Source: Methanobacterium petrolearium
Lineage (GTDB): Archaea; Methanobacteriota; Methanobacteria; Methanobacteriales; Methanobacteriaceae
NCBI RefSeq assembly: GCF_017873625.1
Contig: NZ_JAGGKL010000002.1
Span: 1 to 64,000 of the forward strand
Length of the DNA: 64,000 nt
Direction: 5' to 3'
Shown here in pieces: positions 10,023 through 18,814 of this stretch (position 1 is the stretch's first letter; each line of letters starts with the position of its first letter). A program made the translations under genes and the position numbers. The notes below the pieces were generated by a model. The model worked only from the letters and a program-made list of their open reading frames with translations, ran no database searches and had not been told where the DNA came from.

Positions 10023-10645
10023 TATAAAATTAACGGAATCTGGTATAGTGCTAACTTGATACCATAAATCCAGCAATCCCATGGGAGTTGAAACATTACC
10101 TTAACTGGATGTTAAATAAGGAGGAATTCCACAAACCCATACTTTAAGTTCTAAATTACATTATAATGTTTACTATTCCAGATTCCTTGAGCTATAATAA
10201 ATGATTCCAAAAAAAGAATAATAAATTGGTTTAAAGTCATGTTTGATACCTAAAACCTACTTTTTTGGAAGTCCAGAATCACAAAATGGCCATGAACACC
10301 TAACCAAAGGTTAATCTTAATAAACCGCTTTTTGGACTGAAAATGTTAGTCATTTTAATCCCCAATATACCAATGCTACTTTTAATGGGGAAATAAAAAT
10401 TGTTAAGGTGGGGTTTGATTTATTTCAATGGAAATTCGTTGAAACTAACCTTTCCTCCAGTTGCCACGGGTTTAAGGTTTAATCACACTTGTTTTTAACT
10501 TTATCTTTAAACTAGAGAGTTTTTATAGAATAATATCAATGCTCCCATAAAGTAATTGAAACTGTACGTACTTGTGTTTATTACAAACCGTTGGAAAAGG
10601 GCTTCCTAAAACTTTTAATAATAGAAATGGCTAAAAGATTGTCCT
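10023..10645. other. Gene-poor stretch, no recognised feature
   Basis: About 620 bases with no ORF that has coding character or a ribosome site on either strand. No tRNA-like or strong hairpin structure is evident. It may be decayed sequence at the edge of the accessory region. Confidence 0.35.
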
Positions 10646-10810
10646 ATGATAACTAAAGTGAAAATAGAAACTACTAATGAAAAAAAGATTAATACTAATA
10701 TTCCATCAAGAGTAGGCAATGATTTGAAATTATGTCCCGGTGATTCCTTAGAGTGGGATTTACAAAAAAAAGATGGGCTTTGGGTAGCTATTATCCGTAA
10801 AGTGGAATGA
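10646..10810 (+). CDS. AbrB/SpoVT-like small DNA-binding protein
   Basis: A 54-codon ORF encoding a swapped-hairpin AbrB-type protein: INTNIPSRVGNDLKLCPGDS then LEWDLQKKDGLWVAIIRKV. The order (beta strand, IPSxVxxxLxLxxGDxLxW, beta strand) is the standard AbrB pattern. Such proteins act as transcription regulators or antitoxins. No toxin gene is adjacent. There is no clear ribosome site, so the message may be leaderless. A hairpin and T-run follows downstream. Confidence 0.7.
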   Translation: MITKVKIETTNEKKINTNIPSRVGNDLKLCPGDSLEWDLQKKDGLWVAIIRKVE

Positions 10811-10865
10811 TATTTGGATTTTTTCTAAGTTTTTTGTAACTGGTTAAATGCTTATTATAATTTTG

Positions 10866-10904
10866 GAGATTCGCGGTGTGAATCTCTAACTGGAACTTTT
10901 TTTT
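10866..10904 (+). terminator. Hairpin plus T-run after the AbrB-like gene
   Basis: GAGATTC (10866-10872) pairs with GAATCTC (10880-10886) around a 7-base loop, followed by eight T residues at 10897-10904. It lies 56 bases beyond the AbrB-like stop codon. The remaining gap to 11120 shows nothing else. Confidence 0.55.
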
Positions 10905-11120
10905 ACTCTAATGCTGTGTCTTGGGGTACATTGAACACTTCTCCATGAAAGACTCTAAGGCCAGTTATTCAGCTGCTGAATTTCGAGAACTACCAATATA
11001 AAAACCACAGAGTTATGTAGTGTAGTATGGGTGATGAAAAAAGAGTTAAAAAGTGATGGTTATGGATTATTTTTTGGATTTGATAATGTAATTTCATTTT
11101 TTTTATCTAAATTCAGTGTT

Positions 11121-11753
11121 TTATCTTTTTTTTAATCTTGAACTTAACATTTTTTCTAAGTATCCTCCAAATAATCCAAATACTGGGATTAAAATCAAAA
11201 ATAATATAAATAAAAAGGTGTATTGAAATTTAAAGATTATAATCAGATGTATTCTCCCCACTAAATCTACTAAACCATAATATAATCCGATAATTGGTTC
11301 ATTAGATTTAGCTAGGTAGGTTGCAACGAATCCCCCAAAAATAGTTATAAATATTGTTAAGACGTTTCCTAGAAGTATGTCTGGTATAAAACGTAGGAGA
11401 AATATTAAAAAACCAGTTACAAGATAAGCGATTATTATGGCGCCAACTGTATTAAATCGTTTATTTTTATTTAGATAATCTGGATCAGCTTTGCATTTAT
11501 TTTTTAATGTGAATATTCTTCTACTTTCGTCAATATCTACTTTATAAAATGATTTACCACATTTTGGACATGTATCATCTTTTTCCCCATATTCTTTGTA
11601 GTCACATTCCACGTTGATACATTGCCATAAATTTTTGAGGTTTTCAACTTCCTTTAAATTACCCCCACATTCACAGGATTCAAAGTCATCAGGAGATTCA
11701 TTTTCATGGAGTTCATAGTATCCTCCGCACTGATCACACACTAAATAACTCAT
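11121..11753 (-). CDS. Zinc-ribbon membrane protein
   Basis: A 210-residue protein starting MSYLVCDQCGGYYELHENES, with Cys pairs CDQC, CECGG and CINVEC/CPKCG in the first ~90 residues, forming zinc ribbons, then four hydrophobic segments (for example VGAIIIAYLVTGFLIFLLRF and TFLFILFLILIPVFGLFGG). This layout is frequent in Methanobacterium proteins of unknown function. I chose the ATG at 11753, behind AAAGGGAT, over an upstream in-frame start that lacks a ribosome site. No function can be assigned. Confidence 0.7.
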   Translation of the reverse strand: MSYLVCDQCGGYYELHENESPDDFESCECGGNLKEVENLKNLWQCINVECDYKEYGEKDDTCPKCGKSFYKVDIDESRRIFTLKNKCKADPDYLNKNKRFNTVGAIIIAYLVTGFLIFLLRFIPDILLGNVLTIFITIFGGFVATYLAKSNEPIIGLYYGLVDLVGRIHLIIIFKFQYTFLFILFLILIPVFGLFGGYLEKMLSSRLKKR

Positions 11754-11896
11754 TTTATCCCTTTTGTAATAAATCTGAATCAATGATAGATTGGTGCACA
11801 GCATTAATAATATTTTTCAATGGATAATTATGCTTAAATACAAAACTCCTGCTACCCATTTATTTTTAGAATAAGAAAACTAAACAAAGGTTACTC

Positions 11897-12003
11897 CTTC
11901 CCTAACAATTTATCTTTCCTATGAGGAAATTCAATCTAAAAATCATGAATTTTTTTTAGACTAATTAATATCTTTGGGATAGACTCAAAAACGAGGAGCA
12001 ATG
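11897..12003. repeat. Diverged direct repeat, copy A
   Basis: About 107 bases related to 15889-15998. The best-conserved core runs from TTAGACTAAT (11956) through TAATATCTT, GGGATA, ACT, AAAAA to AGGAG and AAT. The copy ends in GAGGAG-CA-ATG, which opens a 16-codon peptide; this may be the promoter and start of a deleted gene. Confidence 0.6.
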
Positions 12004-12033
12004 TTTAATCAAATAAAAAAAGTATTTATCAAG

Positions 12034-12291
12034 TTAAATGAAGTATTGTAAGAGTTTTTGGATGAAAATAAGTAATAAAATAAATAAAAATGGTATAAGA
12101 CACATTAGTCCTAATAAGCCTAAATAAAAAAATCCACTTTTTCCTTCTTTATTCTCATATTTACCCAAAGATAATCCGCCTAAAATCATAATCAGCAAAT
12201 AAAAAAGTGGATTTAATTTAAATATCCATGATAAAAGCACGCCTATTGCTACAATTATGCACAATGGTTTATAGTATCTATTAAGCTCCAT
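12034..12291 (-). CDS. Small membrane protein, unknown function
   Basis: An 85-residue protein, mostly hydrophobic, with about three membrane segments (PLCIIVAIGVLLSWIFKL, PLFYLLIMILGGLSLG, FFYLGLLGLMCLIPFLFILL). A GGTAGTT element precedes the ATG. I recognise no family. It sits between direct-repeat copy A and another membrane-protein gene of the accessory region. Confidence 0.5.
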   Translation of the reverse strand: MELNRYYKPLCIIVAIGVLLSWIFKLNPLFYLLIMILGGLSLGKYENKEGKSGFFYLGLLGLMCLIPFLFILLLIFIQKLLQYFI

Positions 12292-12452
12292 TTAACTACC
12301 ATTTATCTTGTTATATATTTTTGTACTATTTTTATCCAATTTTAATGGAATATCTTACCAATAAGATCGTAATGAGGTCTTTGATGAACTGTTTTTGTTC
12401 ATTTAAAAAGAAAAGGATTATAAATTCTTTGTTAGCTTGCAAATTTTGTGCT

Positions 12453-12493
12453 GAAATAGTCACCATAACTTGGTGCCGAAATAGTCACCATAA
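12453..12493. repeat. 16-bp direct repeat at gene 3' end
   Basis: GAAATAGTCACCATAA occurs at 12453-12468 and 12478-12493 (25-bp period). On the minus strand, the second pass through the repeat is read in another frame and supplies the TGA stop of the membrane-protein gene. Confidence 0.7.
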
Positions 12494-13113
12494 GTGTTAT
12501 TTTTGGCACCTGTTTCATTTACTACTTGTTCAACACTCAGTATATTTGGAAATCCGCTATTAAATCCATTTCTCCACCCATAATATCTGATTTTGTAGGT
12601 TCCCCCTACTTTTAACTGGTTAAAAATATCCCTTGTATTAAATTTACCAAACAAGAAATTTTCCATATTAAAAAAACCTTCATTTTCCGTTGTGACTAGT
12701 AATAGTTGGTCTGCATTGCTTATCGTCATCATACCATTATTATTGGGAATTATTCCAGGTCTAGGTTCCCATCCTTGAACTGTGATTGTTTTTTCTTGTA
12801 TAGATGGTACTTCATATGCATTGAACCAGTATACACAACCAATTGGATATATTACTATGATTGCTACAATAAAAACAAAAATAAATGTTATAATTTTTGA
12901 TCCCCAGTGCTTTGATCTCTTATGATGTGATTCTTTGTGTTGTGGTTCATTGTGGTTTGATTCTTTGTGTTGTGGTTCATTGTGAAGTGATTCCTTGTGG
13001 TTCGATTTTTTCCATATTACTATCACAGAAATTATAGCGATAATTAAAGGGAGCACTACATACATGCCTATTTGTATCAAAAGTCCTTCTACCCAAGTTG
13101 GTGGTACAAACAT
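12460..13113 (-). CDS. Membrane protein with His-rich tandem repeat
   Basis: A 217-residue protein with an N-terminal membrane segment, a cytoplasmic-like linker of imperfect 10-residue repeats (KESLHNEPQH, KESNHNEPQH, KESHHKRSKH), a second membrane segment (IITFIFVFIVAIIVIYPIG) and a C-terminal globular domain (~residues 105-217) that may lie outside the cell. ATG 13113 follows AAGGAGA; an ATG nine codons upstream has no site. The 3' end carries a 25-bp duplication that sets the stop codon. The DNA repeat unit is ~30 bp (12922-13000). No family recognised. Confidence 0.6.
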   Translation of the reverse strand: MFVPPTWVEGLLIQIGMYVVLPLIIAIISVIVIWKKSNHKESLHNEPQHKESNHNEPQHKESHHKRSKHWGSKIITFIFVFIVAIIVIYPIGCVYWFNAYEVPSIQEKTITVQGWEPRPGIIPNNNGMMTISNADQLLLVTTENEGFFNMENFLFGKFNTRDIFNQLKVGGTYKIRYYGWRNGFNSGFPNILSVEQVVNETGAKNNTYGDYFGTKLW

Positions 13114-13388
13114 TTTTTTTATTCTCCTTCTACTTAGCATGATTAAAAGAGTAATATTGTGTTAAACATATAACACAATTAAATTAGCCTATATTTGACT
13201 CCAAAATTTAATAAATTTATTTTAATTCATAAATTCATTCCAACTATCACTTATTTATATCCATATCCAAATTTCAGTCCATATTATATCCATCATAAGT
13301 CATAGAGCCTCATAATAAACTTCTTTGATCATCGTAGGTAATTGTTTCAAAGTTATATTTATTACTTTCTATTCGTATTTTATCATAA

Positions 13389-13746
13389 ACATGCATCCTA
13401 TGGATAAACAAATTCCTTAACCGAATGCAGGATGAGGATGGATTCTACCACGTCAACAGTCACATGATGCGTAAATTCTCACAACACCCACTAATAAACG
13501 CAGGAATGCCAGAGGAAATCCTGGAGCACATAGTGGGGCACAAGTTGAAGGATAGGTTAAGTGAGGCATACTTCCTAGCCGACTCAGACGAGTTAAGAAA
13601 AATCTACTTAAGATCTGTCTGTGAAAAGTTCTCCTGTAAAGTATACACTGGATGAGATAAGGGAATTGCAACGGCAGAATAACAAGTTATGCGATACAGT
13701 TGCAGAGATGAAAAAGGAAATAAAGGAACTTAAGGGTGAAGGTTAA
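13389..13746 (+). pseudogene. Tyrosine recombinase (integrase) C-terminal remnant, frameshifted
   Basis: The frame containing 13425-13655 encodes the end of a tyrosine recombinase: SHMMRKFSQHPLINAGMPEE, then IVGHKLKDRLSEAYFLAD and DELRKIYLRSV, matching the HxLR, LMGHK and final YFxPxxxELRxxYL elements. The frame opens right after a stop at 13386-13388, so the N-terminal two thirds and the first catalytic Arg box are missing. Near 13620 the family-like tail continues in the +1 frame (KSSPVKYTLDEIRELQRQN, a coiled coil ending at 13746), which indicates a frameshift. It is a relic of an integrated element. Confidence 0.78.
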
Positions 13747-13846
13747 GGGTTATTTTTTTTGATTAGTAGAGTCCCAATGCAAGGCGAAAAAAAATCTGAA
13801 AAGAGCAATATAAATAAATTATATTCAAGAATTTAAATAGAATGAA

Positions 13847-15769
13847 TTAAGAGTTATTTTCTTTTATAAAATCAAATATTTTCTCACATAATTTTTTTGA
13901 ATCTTTGGATAGGTTATTCCAACTTACAATATTCCTTTCAACTTTTTCGTAGAATTTCTTTTTCTTTTTAATTGGATTCCATGTGATTTGATTTCCACAA
14001 ATCTTTTCTTTAATAAAATCTCCTAGATCTACATTTTTATAATCTTCTTCTCTGAAATTTTCATCTAATTGGATATTTCTGTATCTTTTATCATTTTTAA
14101 GAGTTTCAAGAATAACTGGTTTAGATAAAAGGTTTTCTATCTCCCAACAACTTAGTAATTCAAAATTATTACCTAATTTAACTCTTAGTTTATCATTATA
14201 TTCCTTTTTTTTCTTATCTTTCTCAGTATCACCATCTCTTATTAATAACAACCTATTAATTCTCCTATCTTCATTATTCAAACTCAAATCTAATAAATTG
14301 CTGAGATCACTTCCGTTGTATATATAAAAGGAATAATGCCGATCTTCATCGAATTTTATAAAATTTTTATTATTCCTTTTCATATAATCTTGATAAATAT
14401 TTAAATATCGTCGAATATAAAAAGCGTCCGTTGGTCCTTCTACCCAAATATTACAATTGGGAAGAAAAACAGAAGAACTTCGAATGCCCAATAAATTTAA
14501 TAGGTTATTATCTCCAAAATCAACATTTTCAACTAAAAAGTTAGGGTTATTGTCATCATCTAAATATTTATTCACCGTGAACATTGAAATACCTTCAAAA
14601 TCTAAAGAGATATCTAAAAAATGGTTGGAATGTGTTGTAAAAAAGAATTGAAAGTCTTCAAAACGTTTTTGGTTAAAGGTTTCAATCAATTTGCGTTGTA
14701 AACTGGGATGTAAAAGATGTTCAGGTTCTTCTATGAACATTAATACTTTTTTATTATCTTTAATTTTATCTTTATAGAGAAATAAAGGCAATGTAATTAT
14801 TATAATGGATTGTATTCCATCTCCAAGATCATAAATTGGTTTTCCCTGTTCTTTACCAATTTTAACTAAGATAACATCTTTTTTGGTCCCGTCTTGGTTT
14901 TCAGCAGGGGTTAATTTAACTTTTTCATAACCAAAAAAATTTTCAGATAAATAAACCTCAAATTCTTCGATCATTTCTCGGTCTTTGTCATTTTCATTGA
15001 GCATGTGTTTTCTAATTTCTTGATATGCATTTAATCCTGAGAACACTATATTATCATCGAACTCTTTCTGTTTTTTAATATTAGTTTCGTCTAAAACAAA
15101 GTAATCGGCTATAGTGCGAATTTTATATACATCTCTGTCTATGTATTCTGGAGGGTAAATTTTTTCTCCTTTGAGACTAACTGCACTTTCTCCATAATTT
15201 ATGGGTCTTAACCCTCTTAAAATAGGAATATAAACTTTAATAAATTCATATTTAAGTTGTAATTCTTCTATTGAACGATATTTCTTAAAATATTCCTTGA
15301 AATAAACCTCAAAGAGTTCTTTCATTTGCTTTCCGAATACTGGTAAACGAGTACCATCTAAAGATGAACTTTTTTCAGTTTCAAGTTTTTTAATCGCATT
15401 ATATGAATTTACAATTGAATAACAAGGATCTTCACCTGAAATTAAAAAATCTAATTTTTTATTAGGAAGATTATCAAAAATAGGTTTGAAAATATCTATA
15501 TTTTGATATTTTTTAAATTCTTTTTTCATTTTTGTATTTATTTCAGGAATAAACAAATTTAATTTATCAAAGTCTTTGTTACTAGGTACAAAATGAATTA
15601 CATCTTCTTTGATAATATGTCTTAGCAATCGACTTTTACCAGAATTATTCTCACCAATAAAAATGTTAATTTTGGATAAATTCATTAATTTTTTTCCTTT
15701 TTTTCCTTCATCTGAGATAAAAAAATAAGAATCATTAGGTATTTTTAGCTCCTTAATTATATCACCCAT
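13847..15769 (-). CDS. OLD-family ATPase/nuclease-like protein (AAA + TOPRIM)
   Basis: A 640-residue ABC-type ATPase of the OLD (overcoming lysogenization defect) type. Walker A is GENNSGKS at residues 39-46; Walker B with the following switch is VLMFIEEPEHLLHP near residue 350; a TOPRIM-like domain begins WVEGPTDAFYIRRYL near 440 and continues with LLLIRDGDTEK. Such enzymes (OLD, GajA, AriA) are nucleases or sensors in phage defence. No UvrD-type GajB partner is adjacent, so it would be a stand-alone class 1 form. GAGGATATT precedes the ATG. The gene sits with an integrase relic between two direct repeats, consistent with acquisition. Confidence 0.83.
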   Translation of the reverse strand: MGDIIKELKIPNDSYFFISDEGKKGKKLMNLSKINIFIGENNSGKSRLLRHIIKEDVIHFVPSNKDFDKLNLFIPEINTKMKKEFKKYQNIDIFKPIFDNLPNKKLDFLISGEDPCYSIVNSYNAIKKLETEKSSSLDGTRLPVFGKQMKELFEVYFKEYFKKYRSIEELQLKYEFIKVYIPILRGLRPINYGESAVSLKGEKIYPPEYIDRDVYKIRTIADYFVLDETNIKKQKEFDDNIVFSGLNAYQEIRKHMLNENDKDREMIEEFEVYLSENFFGYEKVKLTPAENQDGTKKDVILVKIGKEQGKPIYDLGDGIQSIIIITLPLFLYKDKIKDNKKVLMFIEEPEHLLHPSLQRKLIETFNQKRFEDFQFFFTTHSNHFLDISLDFEGISMFTVNKYLDDDNNPNFLVENVDFGDNNLLNLLGIRSSSVFLPNCNIWVEGPTDAFYIRRYLNIYQDYMKRNNKNFIKFDEDRHYSFYIYNGSDLSNLLDLSLNNEDRRINRLLLIRDGDTEKDKKKKEYNDKLRVKLGNNFELLSCWEIENLLSKPVILETLKNDKRYRNIQLDENFREEDYKNVDLGDFIKEKICGNQITWNPIKKKKKFYEKVERNIVSWNNLSKDSKKLCEKIFDFIKENNS

Positions 15770-16106
15770 AAGAATATCCTCATAATTAGATAAGAAAATG
15801 TTATATTAAAAGATTACGAATAATTGAAAAAATAGTTCAACAAGGTTTGAAGTTTATCGCTTAAAAACCAAACAGACTAAAAGTTAATCTTTCCCTAACT
15901 TTTTATTTTTTCTTCCCCATAATTCAACTAAAAAATCCCGATTTTTTAACTTAGACTAAGTAATATCTTAGGGATATACTAAAAAATAAGGAGTAATACC
16001 AAAACTATATATATTATCACAAATGACAGATAATGATAATTATAAATAATGGTAAATTACAACTAATACCATATAATGTATTCATGTTTAACATAGGGTG
16101 ATTGTC
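15770..16106. other. Divergent intergenic region with direct-repeat copy B
   Basis: This 337-base gap lies between the OLD-type gene (leftward) and the HTH-CBS gene (rightward). It contains repeat copy B at 15889-15998 and a very AT-rich promoter-like stretch (ACTATATATATTATC near 16003). No small gene is seen. Confidence 0.5.
15889..15998. repeat. Diverged direct repeat, copy B
   Basis: Partner of 11897-12003 in the same orientation. The core TTAGACTAAGTAATATCTTA (15951-15970) matches copy A with few changes and continues through GGGATA to AAGGAGTAAT. The two cores are 3,995 bases apart. Confidence 0.6.
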
Positions 16107-16988
16107 ATGCTCACATCGGTCCAGAAAGAAATACTACAGAGTCTCATAAATTTGTACCGCAACGCGGAAGGTATGTCCATTAAAGGGGAAGAAATAGCAG
16201 AAATGATGAACCGCAACCCCGGAACCATCCGTAATCAAATGCAATCCCTACGTAGTTTAGGTCTTGTTAAAGGAGTTCCAGGACCCAGAGGAGGATATAA
16301 GCCAACTATTGAAGCTTACCATACCCTAAATATTCAGGACACTGACAAAGAGGCTTTTGTGCCAGTATTCAAAAAGGGAAAACGTTTAAATGATATCACA
16401 GTGGCCAAAATCGAATTCACCAGCATACCCCATCCTGGAGAATGTGAAGCAGCCATCAAAGCCGTGGGAAACATTAAAACCCTGGACTTGGGAGATAAAA
16501 TACGAGTGGGACCAACTCCAGTTAACAAACTGGTAATCGACGGCGTGGTAGTTGGCCGTGATGACATGGACAATATCATACTCCTGGACACTACTGGAAT
16601 CCGCAGCATCCCCAAAAAAAGAGTAATAGACGTGGCCACAACGGATCTCATAACACTGGACGGACTCAGCACCATCAGAGATGCAGCAAGAGTACTATCT
16701 TCCAATGGAATTGAAGGAGCACCAGTGATGGATGATGACGAAGTCAGGGGAATGGTAACCCTATACGACATCAGCAAATCCCTGGCAGAATCACGGGAAG
16801 AACTGACAGTACTGGACATCATGAGCAAAAACATCGTCACCATACACGAAGACGTGATGATCGCCGATGCCATTGAACTCATGAACAAAAAACACATCGG
16901 CCGCCTGATAGCGGTGGATAAGGAAGGAAAAGCCAAAGGAATTGTCACCCGAACTGATCTTCTCGACAAAATCGCTGGCCTCAAATAG
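16107..16988 (+). CDS. Winged-helix CBS-domain regulator
   Basis: A 293-residue protein. Residues ~1-75 form a winged helix (LTSVQKEILQSLINLYRN ... MMNRNPGTIRNQMQSLRSLG) with the typical GxVKGVPGPRGGYKPT wing. A central ~80-residue segment is followed by two CBS domains (from DLITLDGLSTIRDAARVLS and DIMSKNIVTIHEDVMIADA to the end). CBS pairs bind adenine nucleotides or SAM, so this is probably a ligand-responsive regulator found across methanogens. ATG 16107 lies four bases after GGGTGATT; a GTG three codons upstream overlaps that site and is less likely. A GCAGAT-CGAG-ATCTGC hairpin (17008-17023) follows the gene. Confidence 0.85.
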   Translation: MLTSVQKEILQSLINLYRNAEGMSIKGEEIAEMMNRNPGTIRNQMQSLRSLGLVKGVPGPRGGYKPTIEAYHTLNIQDTDKEAFVPVFKKGKRLNDITVAKIEFTSIPHPGECEAAIKAVGNIKTLDLGDKIRVGPTPVNKLVIDGVVVGRDDMDNIILLDTTGIRSIPKKRVIDVATTDLITLDGLSTIRDAARVLSSNGIEGAPVMDDDEVRGMVTLYDISKSLAESREELTVLDIMSKNIVTIHEDVMIADAIELMNKKHIGRLIAVDKEGKAKGIVTRTDLLDKIAGLK

Positions 16989-17228
16989 AGATCAGTGAAG
17001 ATTCATTGCAGATCGAGATCTGCAAAATTCAAATATGAATCTATAAAAAAAACCTAATTTTAAATAAATCCAGCACATAAACTAAACTAAACCAATACTT
17101 TTTAACTGAAATTATTTACAGTACACTACTTTTACAGTATGCTACTGTAATTTTTACAATAACAGTTCTAATACCTATTAGATCTACTTTTAACCTAAAG
17201 GAAGTATGAAAAACTGAAAATCCAACAC

Positions 17229-18140
17229 ATGAACATAGGCCCTAAAATGACCACCCTCCAGTTAATAGAGGAAATGGGAAAAAGCGGAGTACTGGGAGCA
17301 GGTAGAATATACAGGGCCACTAAACTCCTGGAAGAAGTAATACAGGATGATGAAACCACAGTATTTCTAAGTGTAGCCGGACCCATGGTTCCAGGAGGTC
17401 TCAGAAAAGTCATCCATGATCTGATTGATGCTGGATACGTAGACGTCCTTATAACCAGTGGGGCCAACCTCACCCATGACTTACTAGAGGCATTTGGAGG
17501 TGCACACTACCGTGACCAACACCATGATGATGAAAAACTCTGTCAGATGGGAATGGGACGGATAGGAGATATCTACACTAAATCAGAAGATTTTGAAGTG
17601 TTTGAATCCAAAATAAACATGATAATGGGCCAAATAGCAGAAAAAAACAATAAAATCAATATTCGAGATTTTCTAACCCAGATAGGCCACCTAATTGATG
17701 ATAATAATTCCATACTCCACACTGCAGCAGAAAGAGGCGTCCCTATATATGCCCCTGGACTAATTGACAGTATGATGGGATTGCAACTCTGGATGTTCAC
17801 CCAAGAAAACCAGTTAACCCTGGATGCAGCCGGAGACATGCACGAACTCTCAGACATTGTATATGGCTCCCAGAAGGTAGCCACCGTAATACTGGGAGGA
17901 GGATTACCCAAACATTATGCCCTGGCCTCCAACATACTAACTGGAGGAGTAGATGCAGCTATCCAGGTTACCATGGATCGCAGTGAAGCCGGCAGCTTAG
18001 GTGGAGCACCCCTGGAAGAAGCCAAATCATGGGCCAAAGCCAAGTGCGGATCCAGATTGGTTACAGTTATTGGAGATGCAACCATAATATTCCCCCTGAT
18101 GGTAGCAGGGGCCATGGAATCAATAAATAAGGATGATTAA
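17229..18140 (+). CDS. dys: Deoxyhypusine synthase
   Basis: Transfers the aminobutyl group of spermidine to a lysine of aIF5A. The 303-residue product shows the family NAD-binding and active-site regions: SVAGPMVPGGLRKVI, TSGANLTHDLLEAFGG, GVPIYAPGLIDSMMG, ATVILGGGLPKH, and GGAPLEEAKSWAKAK with the probable nucleophilic Lys in SWAK. ATG 17229 is the first canonical start, but AAAGGAAG (17197-17204) is better placed for an in-frame CTG at 17214, which would add MKIQH, as in relatives that start a few residues earlier. It is a single-gene unit with an AT-rich promoter region. Confidence 0.95.
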   Translation: MNIGPKMTTLQLIEEMGKSGVLGAGRIYRATKLLEEVIQDDETTVFLSVAGPMVPGGLRKVIHDLIDAGYVDVLITSGANLTHDLLEAFGGAHYRDQHHDDEKLCQMGMGRIGDIYTKSEDFEVFESKINMIMGQIAEKNNKINIRDFLTQIGHLIDDNNSILHTAAERGVPIYAPGLIDSMMGLQLWMFTQENQLTLDAAGDMHELSDIVYGSQKVATVILGGGLPKHYALASNILTGGVDAAIQVTMDRSEAGSLGGAPLEEAKSWAKAKCGSRLVTVIGDATIIFPLMVAGAMESINKDD

Positions 18141-18226
18141 ATTATTTTAAGAGCGATTAAATTATTTTGAAGATATAAGTGGTTGTAAAATTCTAGAAGT
18201 TTTAAATTTAAGGGGTTTAACAGTTT

Positions 18227-18814
18227 ATGTTCTTAGAGGCAGTTTTATATGCTTTATCCGGATTTTTCATGAAATTCTCTGATGATGCCCTTGACCAGAA
18301 AGATAACACCTTACTGGGCGTTGCCAGTGGATTACTCTGTGTTGCAGGAATAGGATATTTGGCAGTGAATTTCTCTGATGCAGCCACCATTTTCCTGGCC
18401 ATACTCCTGGGAACTGTATTATCAGCCAAAGTGGATAAAATAGGTCATATGGTAACTTTAATTGTGTTTCTGGTCATCCTGTTTATATGGGGCATACCTA
18501 CCATTGGAATTATCACTCTGGCAATATGCACCCTGGCAGCATGGCTGGATGAAGTGGGAAATGATAGGGAAAGTTTTGAAGGGAAAAAAATACTAGAAAC
18601 ATTCTTCAACTATCGCTGCGCCCTGAAAATCACAGTGTTGATCCTATCTATTTTAGGAGGCCTCCCATTAACATCTCAAATTCCTGGTTTGAATTTTTTC
18701 CAGCCAGTAACTTTTATTTATTTCATGTTATTTGATCTGGCCTATGAACTTGCCGGGTTAAAGTTTGATAGAATCTATCATGGACTGCAGGGCATCTACC
18801 GGGTCTTCAGCTAG
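18227..18814 (+). CDS. Membrane protein, unknown function
   Basis: A 195-residue protein with about five or six hydrophobic segments (MFLEAVLYALSGFFMKFSDD, VASGLLCVAGIGYLAVNF, ATIFLAILLGTVLSA, MVTLIVFLVILFIWGIPTIG and others). It contains KFSDD near the N-terminus and FLAILLGTVLSAKVDKIGH, recalling conserved archaeal membrane proteins that have no known function. Its last 57 bases overlap the 3' end of pyrF on the other strand, so the two transcripts converge. Ribosome site GGGG is ten bases upstream. Confidence 0.65.
   Translation: MFLEAVLYALSGFFMKFSDDALDQKDNTLLGVASGLLCVAGIGYLAVNFSDAATIFLAILLGTVLSAKVDKIGHMVTLIVFLVILFIWGIPTIGIITLAICTLAAWLDEVGNDRESFEGKKILETFFNYRCALKITVLILSILGGLPLTSQIPGLNFFQPVTFIYFMLFDLAYELAGLKFDRIYHGLQGIYRVFS

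Noticed and set aside
9887..10096. 69-codon minus-strand frame overlapping the DUF488 start
   Set aside because: It overlaps the promoter dyad and DUF488 coding region in another frame and has no recognisable motif.
10023..10645. Possible RNA gene in the gene-poor stretch
   Set aside because: No tRNA-like arms, conserved loop or strong extended stem could be found by eye.
12001..12051. 16-codon peptide after repeat copy A as a gene
   Set aside because: It has a good ribosome site but is too short and has no recognisable product; treated as a possible truncated gene start.
12321..12563. 80-codon plus-strand frame between the small membrane proteins
   Set aside because: It overlaps the 3' end of the opposite gene, has a poor ribosome site and a composition typical of AT-rich noncoding DNA.
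16334..16984. Long minus-strand frame inside the HTH-CBS gene
   Set aside because: Ser/Met-rich shadow of a well supported gene; no homologous motifs.
17008..17023. GCAGAT-CGAG-ATCTGC hairpin after the HTH-CBS gene as a terminator
   Set aside because: The stem is perfect but only six pairs and no T-run follows, so I mention it only within the gene entry.
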